From the NCBI RefSeq assembly GCF_014639795.1, contig NZ_BMGC01000016.1:24256-88255 (forward strand): 64,000 nt of DNA. Reading direction: 5' to 3'. Position 1 is the first letter of the stretch. Each line of letters starts with the position of its first letter. A program made the position numbers and the translations under genes. The notes beneath the pieces are model-generated. The model was not told where the DNA came from. It saw nothing but the letters and a program-made list of their open reading frames with translations, and ran no database searches. This document shows positions 9,264 through 18,692 of the stretch, in pieces. The DNA comes from Gordonia jinhuaensis. Its GTDB lineage: Bacteria > Actinomycetota > Actinomycetes > Mycobacteriales > Mycobacteriaceae.

Positions 9264-10235
9264 GTGTCCACACCTGTACTGGAGATCATGCTGACCGATG
9301 CCGACGTCGAGGCGGCACTGCGCGCCGACGTTGCCGCCGGGTTGACCGGCACACCGAAGACGTTGCCGCCGAGGTGGTTCTACGATGCAGCGGGAAGTGA
9401 GCTGTTCGAGCAGATCACCCGGCTCCCCGAGTATTACCCCACCCGCACCGAGCGTGGTCTGCTCGCCGAGGCCGCCGACGAGATCGTCGCAGCAGCGCAT
9501 GCGGGCACGATCATCGAACTCGGCTCGGGCTCCTCGGAGAAGACGCAACTTCTGCTCGACGCGGGGGTGCGCGCACAGACTGTGAAAGAATATGTACCGC
9601 AGGATGTCTCGGTGTCGGCACTCACCGATGCCGTAGGTCAGCTCTCCGCGCGGTATCCGAGCCTGCGGGTGCACGGGATGGTCAGCGACTTCACCACCGC
9701 CGTCGCAGATCTGCCTGCGGGTGAGCAACGCATGGTGGTCTTCCTCGGCGGTACCCTCGGGAACTTCACCCCCGACGAACGGGCCGCCTTCCTCGCCGAC
9801 CTCGCCGCATCGCTGACCACCGGTGAGACCCTGTTGCTGGGTGTGGGACTCATCACCGATCCGGCGGTGATGGTCGCGGCCTACGACGATTCCGCCGGTG
9901 TGACAGCCCGCTTCAATCGCAACGTGCTCTCGGTGCTCGACCGGGATCTCCACGCCGACTTCGCCGTAGGGGATTTCGATCATGTGGCGCTGTGGGATCC
10001 GGTCAACGAATGGATCGAGATGCGGCTGCGGGCACGCCGCTCCATGACCGTCACCGTCGGTGACCTGGGCTTGACCGTGGAGTTCGCGCAGGGGGAGCAG
10101 ATGCGCACCGAGATCTCGGCGAAGTTCCGGCTGGAGTCGATCAGCGGCGAACTCGAGGCCGCGGGGCTGCCGCCCGAGCAGGTGTGGGTCGACGAACAGT
10201 CCCGTTTCGCGGTGATCCTGGCGCGTCGCAGCTGA
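9264..10235 (+). CDS. egtD: EgtD, L-histidine N-alpha-methyltransferase
   Basis: A 323-residue SAM-dependent enzyme that trimethylates histidine to hercynine, the first step of ergothioneine synthesis. The SAM-binding region reads IIELGSGSSEKT (around residue 80), and the FLGGTLGNF motif near 160 is typical of the family. I chose GTG at 9264 because a GAAAGG lies seven bases upstream and the length then equals that of known EgtD (about 321); GTG at 9258 is the alternative. The gap to egtC is only 43 bases, so the genes form one operon. No egtE (the PLP-dependent C-S lyase that ends the pathway) follows. Confidence 0.93.
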   Translation: MSTPVLEIMLTDADVEAALRADVAAGLTGTPKTLPPRWFYDAAGSELFEQITRLPEYYPTRTERGLLAEAADEIVAAAHAGTIIELGSGSSEKTQLLLDAGVRAQTVKEYVPQDVSVSALTDAVGQLSARYPSLRVHGMVSDFTTAVADLPAGEQRMVVFLGGTLGNFTPDERAAFLADLAASLTTGETLLLGVGLITDPAVMVAAYDDSAGVTARFNRNVLSVLDRDLHADFAVGDFDHVALWDPVNEWIEMRLRARRSMTVTVGDLGLTVEFAQGEQMRTEISAKFRLESISGELEAAGLPPEQVWVDEQSRFAVILARRS

Positions 10236-10305
10236 CGCGCCGTCACCGAACGGGGTGCGCCCGCGGTGTGCAGGCTGTGGTGTGCCGCGGGAGCATCATG
10301 GAGAT

Positions 10306-11262
10306 ATGAGCACCGAAGCGCAGTCCACCGGTCAGCAGATGAGGGCGGTGACATTCGCCGCGTATGGCGACAGTGACGTCCTCGAAGTCAGTGAGGTCCC
10401 CCGACCATCGGTGGGCGCCGGCGAGATCGGCGTGAAGGTGATCCTCGCCGGCGTCAACCCCTTCGACGTGAAGGTGCGCAGCGGGGCGATGGCAGATGTG
10501 ATGGCGCTGCCTCTCCCGGCGATTCCCGGCCTGGAATTCGCGGGTGTGGTCGACGAGGTCGGGGACGGCGTCGGCGACGTGGAGATCGGTGCCCGGGTGG
10601 TCGGGTGGGGAGCCGGGCATCACGGAACCTACGCGGAGTTCAGCGTCGCCCGCGTCTACGTGCCGATCCCCGATGACCTCTCCTATCAGGAAGCGGTGAC
10701 CGTGCCGGTCGCCGGTGACGCCGCGGCCAGAGCCGTCGGCGAGGTCGAGGTCGTCTCCGACGACGTGGTGGTGATCCACGGCGCGAGCGGCGGCGTCGGA
10801 TCGATCGCGGTCGGACTGGCACTCGACGCCGGCGCCACGGTGATCGGTACCGCCAGTGCCCGTAACCAGGACTTCGTCGCCTCACTCGGCGCGATCCCGG
10901 TGCTCAACGGCGAGGGGATGATCGACCGCATCCGTGCGGCGACGCCGCGACCGGTCACCGCCGCCTGCGATCTGGTCGGCAACGGGGTGCTGCCGCAACT
11001 GGTGGCGCTGTGCGGATCGGCACGACGGGTGGTGACCATCGCCGACCCCGGCGCCTCGGATCTGGGCGTCACGTTCTCGGGCAGTCAGGACGAGAAATCG
11101 CGCCGGGAGACGCTCGCGCGCAACCTCGAACTGCTCGAGGAGGGCACGATCATCACCCGGGTCGCCGATGTCTACGAACTCGACGAGGCTGCCAACGCGC
11201 AGGACCTCAGCAGTTCCGGCCATGCGGGCGGCAAGGTCCTCATCACACCGATCTCGTTGTGA
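10306..11262 (+). CDS. NADP-dependent medium-chain oxidoreductase (quinone oxidoreductase-like)
   Basis: A 318-residue zinc-free medium-chain dehydrogenase/reductase. It has an N-terminal GroES-like domain (residues 1-125, with VNPFDVKVRSG and PGLEFAGVV) and a Rossmann domain with the nucleotide-binding GASGGVGSIAVGLA near 165. Zinc-ligand cysteines are absent, as in quinone oxidoreductases. The start at 10306 (MSTEAQ) is preceded by a GGAG-like element. It follows egtD by 70 bases and could share its transcript, but a role in ergothioneine metabolism is not shown by the sequence. It converges on the aldehyde dehydrogenase gene. Confidence 0.83.
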   Translation: MSTEAQSTGQQMRAVTFAAYGDSDVLEVSEVPRPSVGAGEIGVKVILAGVNPFDVKVRSGAMADVMALPLPAIPGLEFAGVVDEVGDGVGDVEIGARVVGWGAGHHGTYAEFSVARVYVPIPDDLSYQEAVTVPVAGDAAARAVGEVEVVSDDVVVIHGASGGVGSIAVGLALDAGATVIGTASARNQDFVASLGAIPVLNGEGMIDRIRAATPRPVTAACDLVGNGVLPQLVALCGSARRVVTIADPGASDLGVTFSGSQDEKSRRETLARNLELLEEGTIITRVADVYELDEAANAQDLSSSGHAGGKVLITPISL

Positions 11263-11280
11263 TCGCCGCGGGCGGGTCGC

Positions 11281-12654
11281 TCACGCGATCCACACGGTCT
11301 TCACGTTGCAGAACTCGGCGATCCCATGCCTGGTGAGTTCGCGCCCGTGGCCGCTGTCCTTGACGCCCCCGAATGCCAGCTCGGGATAGGAGGTGGTCAT
11401 CCCGTTGACGAAGACCTGCCCGGCGGCGATGTCGCGGATCGCGGTGTCGGCCTCGGCCTCGTCGGTGGTCCAGATGTTGGAACCCAGGCCGAATGAGGTG
11501 TCATTGGCCAGTGTGATGGCCTCGTCGAGGCTGCTCACCCGGTAGACCGCGGCCACCGGGCCGAACACCTCGGCGCCGTAGATGTCCATCTCGGGTGTGA
11601 TGTCGGTGAGCACGGTCGCCGGGTAGAACCAGCCAGGACCGCCGGGAACATGCCCGCCGAGTGCGACCTTCGCGCCGTGTGACACCGCGTCGTCGACGAG
11701 TTCGGTCACGTCCGTGCGGCCCTGTTCGGTGGCCAGCGGACCGATGTCGGTGTCGGGGTCGGTGGGGTCGCCCAACTTCTGGGCGCCCATCTCGGCGACG
11801 AAGGCGTCGAGGAATTCGTCGTAGACGTCGTCATGGATGATGAACCGTTTTGCCGCGATGCAGGACTGGCCGTTGTTCTGGACGCGGGCGGTGGTCGCGA
11901 CCGATGCGGCACGGGCGATGTCGGCAGAGGGCATGACGATGAACGGATCCGAACCGCCGAGTTCGAGGACCACCTTCTTGAGTGCGCCGCCGGCGATACC
12001 GCCGACCGAGCGGCCCGCACCCTCACTGCCGGTGAGGGTCGCCGCGGCGACGGACGGATCCTCCAGGATCGACTCGATCTGTGACGACGACACCAGCAGG
12101 GTCTGGAAAACGTTGTCGGGCAATCCCGCCCGTCGGAACAGGTCGCCGAGGTAGAGGGCCGTCTGCGGCACATTCGAGGCGTGTTTGAGCAGCCCCACGT
12201 TGCCGGCCATCAGCGCGGGCGCTGCGAACCGGATCACCTGCCACAGCGGGAAGTTCCAGGGCATCACCGCGAGTATCACGCCGAGGGGCTGATAGCGGTG
12301 AAATGCCTTCGAGGCGTTCACCGCACCGGCGTCGGCGGGCTCGTCGGCCAGCAGGTCGGCGGCGTGGTCTGCGTAGTAACGCAGTCCGCGTGCACATTTG
12401 GCGATCTCGGCCTTCGCGGCGGTGAGCGTCTTGCCCATCTCCGCGGTCATCGTCGCGGCGAGAGTGTCGGATTCGGCGTCGAGGATGTCTGCCGCGGCGC
12501 GCAGACCACGAGCCCGCTCGTCGAAACCGGTGAGACGGTAGTGCTGGGCGGCCGTGTGGGCCGCCGCGATCCTGGTCTCGATCTCGGCGTCGTCGAGCGC
12601 GTCGAAACGGGCGAATTCCTCGCCGGTTGTCGGGTTGATGGATGCGATGGCCAT
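11281..12654 (-). CDS. NAD(P)-dependent aldehyde dehydrogenase, succinate-semialdehyde type
   Basis: A 457-residue aldehyde dehydrogenase. The catalytic Glu sits in VVLELGGSDPF and the catalytic Cys in NNGQSCIAAKRF; MPWNFPLWQV is the usual cofactor-side motif. The sequence is closest in feel to bacterial succinate-semialdehyde dehydrogenases (GabD-like), which oxidise succinate semialdehyde to succinate, but substrate cannot be fixed from sequence. The start is well supported: AGGAGG lies six bases before ATG at 12654. It is transcribed away from copB across a 235-bp divergent gap that contains a CsoR-type operator close to copB. Confidence 0.87.
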   Translation of the reverse strand: MAIASINPTTGEEFARFDALDDAEIETRIAAAHTAAQHYRLTGFDERARGLRAAADILDAESDTLAATMTAEMGKTLTAAKAEIAKCARGLRYYADHAADLLADEPADAGAVNASKAFHRYQPLGVILAVMPWNFPLWQVIRFAAPALMAGNVGLLKHASNVPQTALYLGDLFRRAGLPDNVFQTLLVSSSQIESILEDPSVAAATLTGSEGAGRSVGGIAGGALKKVVLELGGSDPFIVMPSADIARAASVATTARVQNNGQSCIAAKRFIIHDDVYDEFLDAFVAEMGAQKLGDPTDPDTDIGPLATEQGRTDVTELVDDAVSHGAKVALGGHVPGGPGWFYPATVLTDITPEMDIYGAEVFGPVAAVYRVSSLDEAITLANDTSFGLGSNIWTTDEAEADTAIRDIAAGQVFVNGMTTSYPELAFGGVKDSGHGRELTRHGIAEFCNVKTVWIA

Positions 12655-12840
12655 ATCGTGCCTCCTGACGCACCGGTGCCGATCGACTCGATCGACCGGT
12701 GCCTACTGCGCGGGCGGCTGCCCTGCCTGGTTGGAGCTGCACTGCCTGTGACGAACAGCGCGCCCGCCCCACGTGCCGGTGGCCCGTGCTCGACCACCCC
12801 TCAACACGACTGTAGACCGCCAGTCCAAACGTGACGGGTG

Positions 12841-12860
12841 TATACCTAGAGGGGGTATAC
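12841..12860. promoter_or_regulatory. CsoR-type copper operator upstream of copB
   Basis: TATACC-TAGAG-GGGGTATAC is an inverted repeat with the TATACC-N5-GGGGTAT layout also found at 21088-21105 before csoR itself. It ends 30 bases before the copB ATG, where bound CsoR would block transcription until Cu(I) releases it. CsoR operators of this shape are established; binding here is inferred. Confidence 0.72.
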
Positions 12861-12889
12861 GTCGACCAGCCGGGACGGTGAGTCATCAG

Positions 12890-15169
12890 ATGCACGAGCA
12901 CGAGCACCCAGATTACGACATGAGCGATCACGACATGAGTGGTCACGACATGAGTGGTCACGACATGAGTGGTCACGACATGAGTGGTCACGACATGAAC
13001 GGGCACGGGGGATCCGGCCATATGGGTCATGCGGCCCATCACGCCGTGATGTTTCGAAATCTGTTCGTGGTCATGGTGGTACTCGCCATCCCCACAGTCG
13101 CCGCCAGCCCGGGATTTGCCGATCTGCTGGGTTATTCGGTGCCCGACCACGGTTGGGTCACCTGGATCTCGCCGGTGTTCGGCACGATCATGTACATCTG
13201 GGGCGGACGGCCCTTCCTCACCGGAGCAGTCAGCGAGATACGTTCTCGCACACCGGGAATGATGCTCCTCATCGCACTGGGTATCACTGTGGCGTTCCTC
13301 GCCTCCTGGGCGGCGAGACTGGGGCTGATCGACCGGTCGATGGATTACTGGTGGGAGCTGGCACTTCTCATCGTCATCATGCTGCTCGGCCACTGGATCG
13401 AGATGCGTTCGCTGGCGCAGAGCAGCTCGGCCCTGGATTCACTGGCCTCACTGCTGCCGGATACGGCCGAACGTGTGGTGGGTGCTGACGACGACGGCAA
13501 CGGGGGGCACACCGAATCCGTCGCACCAGGCGATCTGCGTGTCGGCGATCTCGTGGCAGTTCGCCCCGGCGGGCGGGTACCCGCCGACGGCGTGATCGTC
13601 ACCGGCGCCGCCGATGTCGACGAATCGATGATCACCGGCGAATCCACCCCGGTGCGTCGCGCGCAGGGAGACCACGTTGTCGGTGCCACCATCGCCACCG
13701 ACAACGCGATCCGTGTCCGGGTGCAGGCCGTCGGCGAGGACACCACGCTGGCCGGTATCTCCCGGATGGTCGAGCAGGCGCAGAACTCGTCCACGCGCAC
13801 ACAGCGTTTCGCCGACCGCGCCGCTGCGCTGCTGTTCTGGTACGCCGTCATCGCCGCACTGCTGACGATCATCATCTGGGCCGCCATCGGTGAGCCCTAC
13901 GACGGGCTGACCCACGCCATCACGGTGCTGGTGATCGCGTGTCCGCACGCGCTGGGACTGGCGATCCCGCTGGTGGTGGCCATCGCCACCGAACGAGCCG
14001 CCAAGATGGGGATGCTCGTGAAAGATCGCGCCGCGCTGGAATCGTTGCGGTCGGTCGACACCATCGTGTTCGACAAGACCGGAACCCTCACCACCGGCCA
14101 CCCGGCCGTGGTGGGTGTGGTCCCAGCCGACCCGGCTGACACAGCCGACCAGATCCTCGCGACTGCGGCTGCCGTGGAGTCCTCGAGCGAGCATCCGCTG
14201 GCCCGCGCGATCGTGGAGGCAGCCTCTCGCCGCGGGCTCACCGTCCCCCCGGTGTCGGACTTCTCCGCCGACATCGGGTCCGGGGTCCGTGCCCGCGTCG
14301 AGATGTCCGGTGACGGGCACACGGGCTCCCACGATGTCGCAGTCGGCGGTCCGGGCATGCTCGCCGACCTCGATCTCGACGGGCATGAGGTGGACACCGA
14401 CGACTGGTCGCGTCATGGATACACCGTGCTCTACGTGGTCGCCGACCGACACGTGCGTGGGGCGATCGCGCTGACCGACGAGATCCGTCCGCAGTCGCGG
14501 GATGCGGTCGACGCCCTGCACGCGCGGGGTGTGTCGGTGGTGATGTTGACCGGCGACGCCGAGTCGGTGGCCGAGGCGGTAGGCGAGGAACTGGGTATCG
14601 ATCAGGTGGTGGCCGGAGTGCGTCCCGACGGCAAGGCACAGGCGGTGGCGTCCTTGCAGGCCGATGGCCACCATGTGGCGATGGTGGGCGACGGCGTGAA
14701 CGACGCACCCGCGCTGGCCACCGCCGACGTGGGTATCGCCATCGGCGCGGGCACCGACGTGGCCATCGACTCCGCGGGGTTGATCCTGGCCGGTAACGAC
14801 CCCCGCACCGTGGTCTCGGCGATGGAACTCTCCGATGCCGCTCGGCGCAAGATGGTCCAGAACCTCTGGTGGGCAGCCGGTTACAACCTCATCGCGGTGC
14901 CGTTGGCGGCGGGTCTGCTCGCGCCGATCGGATTCGTGATGCCGATGGAGGTGGGCGCCATCCTGATGTCGATATCGACGGTGGTGGTCGCACTGAATGC
15001 CCAGCTGCTGCGGCGCACACACTTCACCTTCCAGGACAGTCAGGAGCCTGGAGATTCGGGCCATTCCGGCCATTCCGACCCGGATGGTTCTGGCCACGAG
15101 CATCAGGGTCACCGGTCTCACCGTGATCGGTCGGCCGATCCGGCATCGCCCGTAGACTCGCAGTCATGA
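12890..15169 (+). CDS. copB: His-rich copper P1B-type ATPase (CopB-like, CPH motif)
   Basis: A 759-residue copper-exporting ATPase. Residues 1-50 hold a His/Met/Asp-rich tail made of about six DMSGH repeats, and the C-terminus carries a second His-rich tail; both could bind copper. The transmembrane metal motif is CPH (351-353) rather than CPC, the mark of the CopB subgroup. TGES, DKTGT (Asp395), SEHPLARA and GDGVNDAP are all present. It may start at ATG 12890 or GTG 12878; I prefer the ATG, since the His tail begins there. A CsoR-type operator lies just upstream. The stop overlaps the next start (ATGA). The symbol is by family similarity only. Confidence 0.9.
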   Translation: MHEHEHPDYDMSDHDMSGHDMSGHDMSGHDMSGHDMNGHGGSGHMGHAAHHAVMFRNLFVVMVVLAIPTVAASPGFADLLGYSVPDHGWVTWISPVFGTIMYIWGGRPFLTGAVSEIRSRTPGMMLLIALGITVAFLASWAARLGLIDRSMDYWWELALLIVIMLLGHWIEMRSLAQSSSALDSLASLLPDTAERVVGADDDGNGGHTESVAPGDLRVGDLVAVRPGGRVPADGVIVTGAADVDESMITGESTPVRRAQGDHVVGATIATDNAIRVRVQAVGEDTTLAGISRMVEQAQNSSTRTQRFADRAAALLFWYAVIAALLTIIIWAAIGEPYDGLTHAITVLVIACPHALGLAIPLVVAIATERAAKMGMLVKDRAALESLRSVDTIVFDKTGTLTTGHPAVVGVVPADPADTADQILATAAAVESSSEHPLARAIVEAASRRGLTVPPVSDFSADIGSGVRARVEMSGDGHTGSHDVAVGGPGMLADLDLDGHEVDTDDWSRHGYTVLYVVADRHVRGAIALTDEIRPQSRDAVDALHARGVSVVMLTGDAESVAEAVGEELGIDQVVAGVRPDGKAQAVASLQADGHHVAMVGDGVNDAPALATADVGIAIGAGTDVAIDSAGLILAGNDPRTVVSAMELSDAARRKMVQNLWWAAGYNLIAVPLAAGLLAPIGFVMPMEVGAILMSISTVVVALNAQLLRRTHFTFQDSQEPGDSGHSGHSDPDGSGHEHQGHRSHRDRSADPASPVDSQS
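12917..13006 (+). repeat. 15-bp in-frame tandem repeat encoding the DMSGH units of CopB
   Basis: Six 15-bp units (starts at 12917, 12932, 12947, 12962, 12977 and 12992) are variants of GACATGAGTGGTCAC. The central four are identical, which suggests recent expansion. Copy number sets the number of His/Met residues in the N-terminal tail. Confidence 0.92.
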
Positions 15170-15411
15170 GCGACAAGTCGATTCACGCCCACATCACCGA
15201 CCTCATCGAGGAGGAGCGCGACCTGCGCGGCAGCCTCTCCCGCGGCGAGATCTCCCGCGAGGACGAGAACGGCCGGCTCGGGGAGATCGAGGTCCAGCTC
15301 GACCAGTGCTGGGATCTGCTGCGTCAGCGGCAGGCGCTGCGGGATGCCGGCCGAGACCCCTCCGACGCGCAGGTGCGCGGCGCCGACGTGGTGGAGAAGT
15401 ACAAGAGCTGA
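15166..15411 (+). CDS. DUF2630 family small protein
   Basis: An 81-residue, highly charged, mostly helical protein with no signal or membrane segment. The start (SIHAHITDLIEEERDLR) and the central DQCWDLLRQRQALRDAG match the DUF2630 family of actinobacteria, whose function is unknown. Its ATG overlaps the copB stop (ATGA), so it is likely co-translated with the pump and may belong to the copper response, though nothing in it suggests metal binding. Confidence 0.85.
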   Translation: MSDKSIHAHITDLIEEERDLRGSLSRGEISREDENGRLGEIEVQLDQCWDLLRQRQALRDAGRDPSDAQVRGADVVEKYKS

Positions 15412-15533
15412 GCCCGGCGAGGCCCCCGGCGCATGGCCGGGGCTGGCGCGCGGTCTCACGTCGGCGTAGCTTTCGTCTGGAGATGGTTTTCGTCTGAGAG
15501 TCGAAAACTGGTCGGATGAGTCGGAGGTGCGCG

Positions 15534-17174
15534 ATGGGAGTGGCTGGGCGCGGGATGGATGAGGGGTGGTCGAGCGACGTCGTCGTGATCGGCGGTGGCG
15601 CGGGCGGCCTCACCGCTGCGCTGGTTGCTGCCGAGCGGGGCGCCACCGTGGCGATCGTGGTCAAGTCGCCGGAGACGGTCACGGCACCCGATTCCCCCCC
15701 GACCGCCACCGCCTACGCGCAGGGCGGGATCGCCGCGGTCGATCCGAGCGATCCCGATGACTCCTTCGGCGCGCACGTGCACGACACCGTCATCGCCGGC
15801 GCCGGATGTACCGATCCGGTGGCCGCGGCGAGCATCATCGGCGACGGCCCCGCGGCGATAGCCCGACTCGTCGGGTGGGGGATGCGTTTCGACGGTGTCG
15901 ATTCAGACGGGATCGGTGCGGGTACCCCGCACCGGACGAGGGAGGGCGGCCACCGGGTCGCGCGGATCCTGCATGCCGGCGGTGACGCGACCGGTGCGCG
16001 CATGCAGGAGGTGCTCGAGCGGCGTGTCGCCGACCATGTGGCGTCGGGTCGGATCCGCATCCGCCACGGCGCGCCGGTACGTCAATTGGCCACGGCCGCA
16101 GGGCGAGTGGTGGGCGCGTGGATAGAACCGGTCGACGTCACCGATCGCGGCGGGGAGCCCGAACTGCTGGCCGCCCCCGTCACCATCCTCGCCACCGGCG
16201 GCAGCGGCCAGCTCTACTCGGCCACCACCAATCCGCTCGGCTCCACCGGAGACGGTCTGGCGCTGGCGATGTCGGTCGGTGCCCGGATCGCCGATCTGCA
16301 GTTCATCCAGTTCCACCCGACGATGCTGTTCACCCCCGGAGCCCGCGGACGATGCCCGCTGATCTCCGAAGCGGTGCGTGGTGAGGGCGGCATCCTGCGT
16401 GACATCCACGGACGTCCGGTGATGGCGGGCGTGCACCCGTCCGGCGACCTCGCCCCGCGAGATGTGGTGGCGCGTGCGGTGACGGAGGCGATGGCACGCA
16501 CCGGCGCCGACCACGTCCTCCTCGACACCGCACTGGTCGACGACTTCGCCCAGCGGTTCCCGATGATCGCCGCCGCGGTCACCGGACGAGGACTCGACAT
16601 GCGGCTGATCCCGGTCGTCCCCGGTGCCCACTATCAGTGCGGCGGCGTGGTCACCGACACCCGTGCGCGCACGAGCGTCGGGGGGCTGCTCGCGGTCGGT
16701 GAGGTGGCGCGCACCGGCCTGCACGGTGCGAATCGGTTGGCGTCCAACAGCCTTCTGGAAGCGGTGGTGATGGGGATCCGGGCGGGTGAGGCTGTTCCGG
16801 TCGGATCGGGAGCACCCGGCGGTGACGTCGGTGGGGATCTCGGTGGGGGCCTCGGCGAGGTCGACCCGCCGCGATCGACGCCGGTGCCGATCGCCGATCG
16901 CGACTGGCTCCAGGACCTGATGTCGACCAACGCGGGAATCGTCCGCGACGGTGCAGGGCTCGCTGCCGCCGCCCGAGCACTCGACGGGCTGACACCCCGG
17001 ATCCCGTGCTCACCGCGCGAGCTCGAGGATGCCGCGCTGACGGCGGTGGCACGTGCGGTCATCGCCGCGGCGACTGCCGACACGGTCTCGCGTGGCGCGC
17101 ATATGCGTTCGGATGCACCGCAATCGGACGCGGACGCCGTGGGCTCAGCGTGTCCGGATGTCGCGGTGATCTGA
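15534..17174 (+). CDS. nadB: L-aspartate oxidase-like flavoprotein (NadB)
   Basis: A 546-residue FAD enzyme that oxidises L-aspartate to iminoaspartate, the first step of de novo NAD synthesis. The N-terminal FAD site reads VVVIGGGAGGLTAAL. Family signatures follow: TAYAQGGIAA, REGGHRVARILHAGG, SEAVRGEGGILRD and the C-terminal YQCGGVVTD with GANRLASNSLLEA. I chose ATG at 15534 because GGAGG lies six bases upstream; 15516 and 15555 are alternatives. Neither nadA nor nadC is next to it, unlike the usual operon. Its last 30 bases overlap the end of the opposite-strand UbiB-like gene, so the two transcripts collide. A related succinate/fumarate-type oxidase is less likely given these motifs. Confidence 0.85.
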   Translation: MGVAGRGMDEGWSSDVVVIGGGAGGLTAALVAAERGATVAIVVKSPETVTAPDSPPTATAYAQGGIAAVDPSDPDDSFGAHVHDTVIAGAGCTDPVAAASIIGDGPAAIARLVGWGMRFDGVDSDGIGAGTPHRTREGGHRVARILHAGGDATGARMQEVLERRVADHVASGRIRIRHGAPVRQLATAAGRVVGAWIEPVDVTDRGGEPELLAAPVTILATGGSGQLYSATTNPLGSTGDGLALAMSVGARIADLQFIQFHPTMLFTPGARGRCPLISEAVRGEGGILRDIHGRPVMAGVHPSGDLAPRDVVARAVTEAMARTGADHVLLDTALVDDFAQRFPMIAAAVTGRGLDMRLIPVVPGAHYQCGGVVTDTRARTSVGGLLAVGEVARTGLHGANRLASNSLLEAVVMGIRAGEAVPVGSGAPGGDVGGDLGGGLGEVDPPRSTPVPIADRDWLQDLMSTNAGIVRDGAGLAAAARALDGLTPRIPCSPRELEDAALTAVARAVIAAATADTVSRGAHMRSDAPQSDADAVGSACPDVAVI

Positions 17175-18692
17175 GCGGCTGCCGCTGCTGGCCCCGCCAC
17201 CGCTGCTGTTCCCATCACCGCTGTTGCCGGCGTCCTGCTCGTCGGCGTGGGTGTCCTCGTTGATGATGCGGGCCATGAGTTCGAGTACGGCACGGTCGGC
17301 GAACGCCCGCCATCGCGGTGCGAGCAGCTTCATGTACTTCTCCACGTAGAGAAGCTGTTTGCCGATCAGTACGAGTTCGCGTGGCAGGCGCACGTCGTAG
17401 ACCGCGGCCAGCTCGGTGAGTCGCCGTCCGAGATCACCGTAGGAGACGTCGGAGAGGTTCTTACCGGCCAGCGGGGCGGCGAACCGCCGGAGATCCTTGG
17501 CGCCCTCGCGTGTGGAGGATCCGGGCCGCCGGACCGCACCCAGTTCCACGAGGACACGGCCGGCCGACTCATAGTCGTTGCGCACCAGCAGATCTCCGAA
17601 CAGTCCACGGACCAGTCGACGGGTGCGCTCGTCGAAACGTCCGACGATGCCGAAGTCGAGCAGCACGATCCGTCCCGACGAGTCGACGAGTACATTTCCG
17701 GCGTGCAGATCGCCGTGGAACAGTCCGCCGTGCAGCGCCGACTCCAGGAAGGTCAGCAGCAGGGTCCGTACGAGTGCGGTGCCGTCGTGTCCGGCGCGCC
17801 GGATGGCAGCGACGTCGTCGATACGGACCGCGTCGGTGATGCGTTCCATCGTCAGCACGCGACGGGTGGTGTGCGCGTGATCGACGCGTGCGGTCCGGAC
17901 GAGATCGGCGTACGGGGTGGTGGCCAGTTGTGCGGAGAACTCCTCCATCGCCGCGGCCTCGGTGCGGAAGTCGAGTTCGGCGTCGAGGCTCTCGGCGAAG
18001 TCGGCGATGATGCCACGGGCGCCTGCCATCCGGCCGTAGCGCGAGAGCTCTGCCACGCGGGCGGTCGCCGAGAGGATCTCCACGTCGGCGGCGAGACGCC
18101 CCGCGATGTCCGGTCGCTGCACCTTCACCACCACCGACTCGCCTGCCATCGATTCGCCTGCCATCGACTCGCTGCTGTGCAGACGGGCGGTGTGCACCTG
18201 CGCGATGGAGGCCGAGGCGATGGGCGTCTCGTCGAAGCCGGCGAAGGCAGCGGAGACCGGTTGGCCCAATTCCTCGGCGATGATCGCGGCGACGGTGTCC
18301 GGTGATGCCGGCGCCACCCGATCGAGCAGTGACTCGAACTCACCCGACAGCGTCGGTGTGAACACGCCCGGACTCGACGCGATGAGCTGACCGAGTTTGA
18401 CGTAGGTGGGGCCGAGTCGTTCGAACACGGTGCGCACCTGGCGGGCGGCGCGGCGTGGTGACAGCTCGCGCGTGGCGACACTCCCGATGGTGAACTCGGC
18501 CACCCCGAGGGTCGTCTGCACTGCGGTGGCCGCGACGCGCTGCGCGGTCGAGACGGCAGAGGTCGCCGGCAGCCCACTGTGCGCTGTGCGGTCGGTTGGC
18601 CCTGGCGGCTGCGCGTCGGAGTCGGATGTACTCGGCGGCTCCGGCGCGTCCGGCCGCGGGCTCGGTGTGGAAATATCGCTTCTATCAGGCAT
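17145..18692 (-). CDS. ABC1/UbiB-family atypical kinase-like protein
   Basis: A 515-residue protein of the ABC1/AarF/UbiB family. It shows the KxGQ signature (VKLGQ, about residue 97), the Ala-rich nucleotide loop (ASASIAQVH), the catalytic HGDLHAGN and the DFG motif (LLDFGIVG). In other bacteria such proteins support quinone or isoprenoid-lipid biosynthesis; here the target is unknown. The first 60 residues are Pro/Ser-rich and disordered. A duplicated ESMAG unit (15-bp DNA repeats at 18136-18171) sits in the glycine-loop region beside the VVVKV lysine strand. Its end overlaps nadB. The 292-bp gap upstream is shared with the divergent next gene and shows nothing else I can defend. Confidence 0.85.
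   Translation of the reverse strand: MPDRSDISTPSPRPDAPEPPSTSDSDAQPPGPTDRTAHSGLPATSAVSTAQRVAATAVQTTLGVAEFTIGSVATRELSPRRAARQVRTVFERLGPTYVKLGQLIASSPGVFTPTLSGEFESLLDRVAPASPDTVAAIIAEELGQPVSAAFAGFDETPIASASIAQVHTARLHSSESMAGESMAGESVVVKVQRPDIAGRLAADVEILSATARVAELSRYGRMAGARGIIADFAESLDAELDFRTEAAAMEEFSAQLATTPYADLVRTARVDHAHTTRRVLTMERITDAVRIDDVAAIRRAGHDGTALVRTLLLTFLESALHGGLFHGDLHAGNVLVDSSGRIVLLDFGIVGRFDERTRRLVRGLFGDLLVRNDYESAGRVLVELGAVRRPGSSTREGAKDLRRFAAPLAGKNLSDVSYGDLGRRLTELAAVYDVRLPRELVLIGKQLLYVEKYMKLLAPRWRAFADRAVLELMARIINEDTHADEQDAGNSGDGNSSGGGASSGSRSDHRDIRTR

Noticed and set aside
13448..15121. A 557-codon minus-strand frame opposite copB
   Set aside because: Shadow of the ATPase gene; the translation is low-complexity and lacks any motif.
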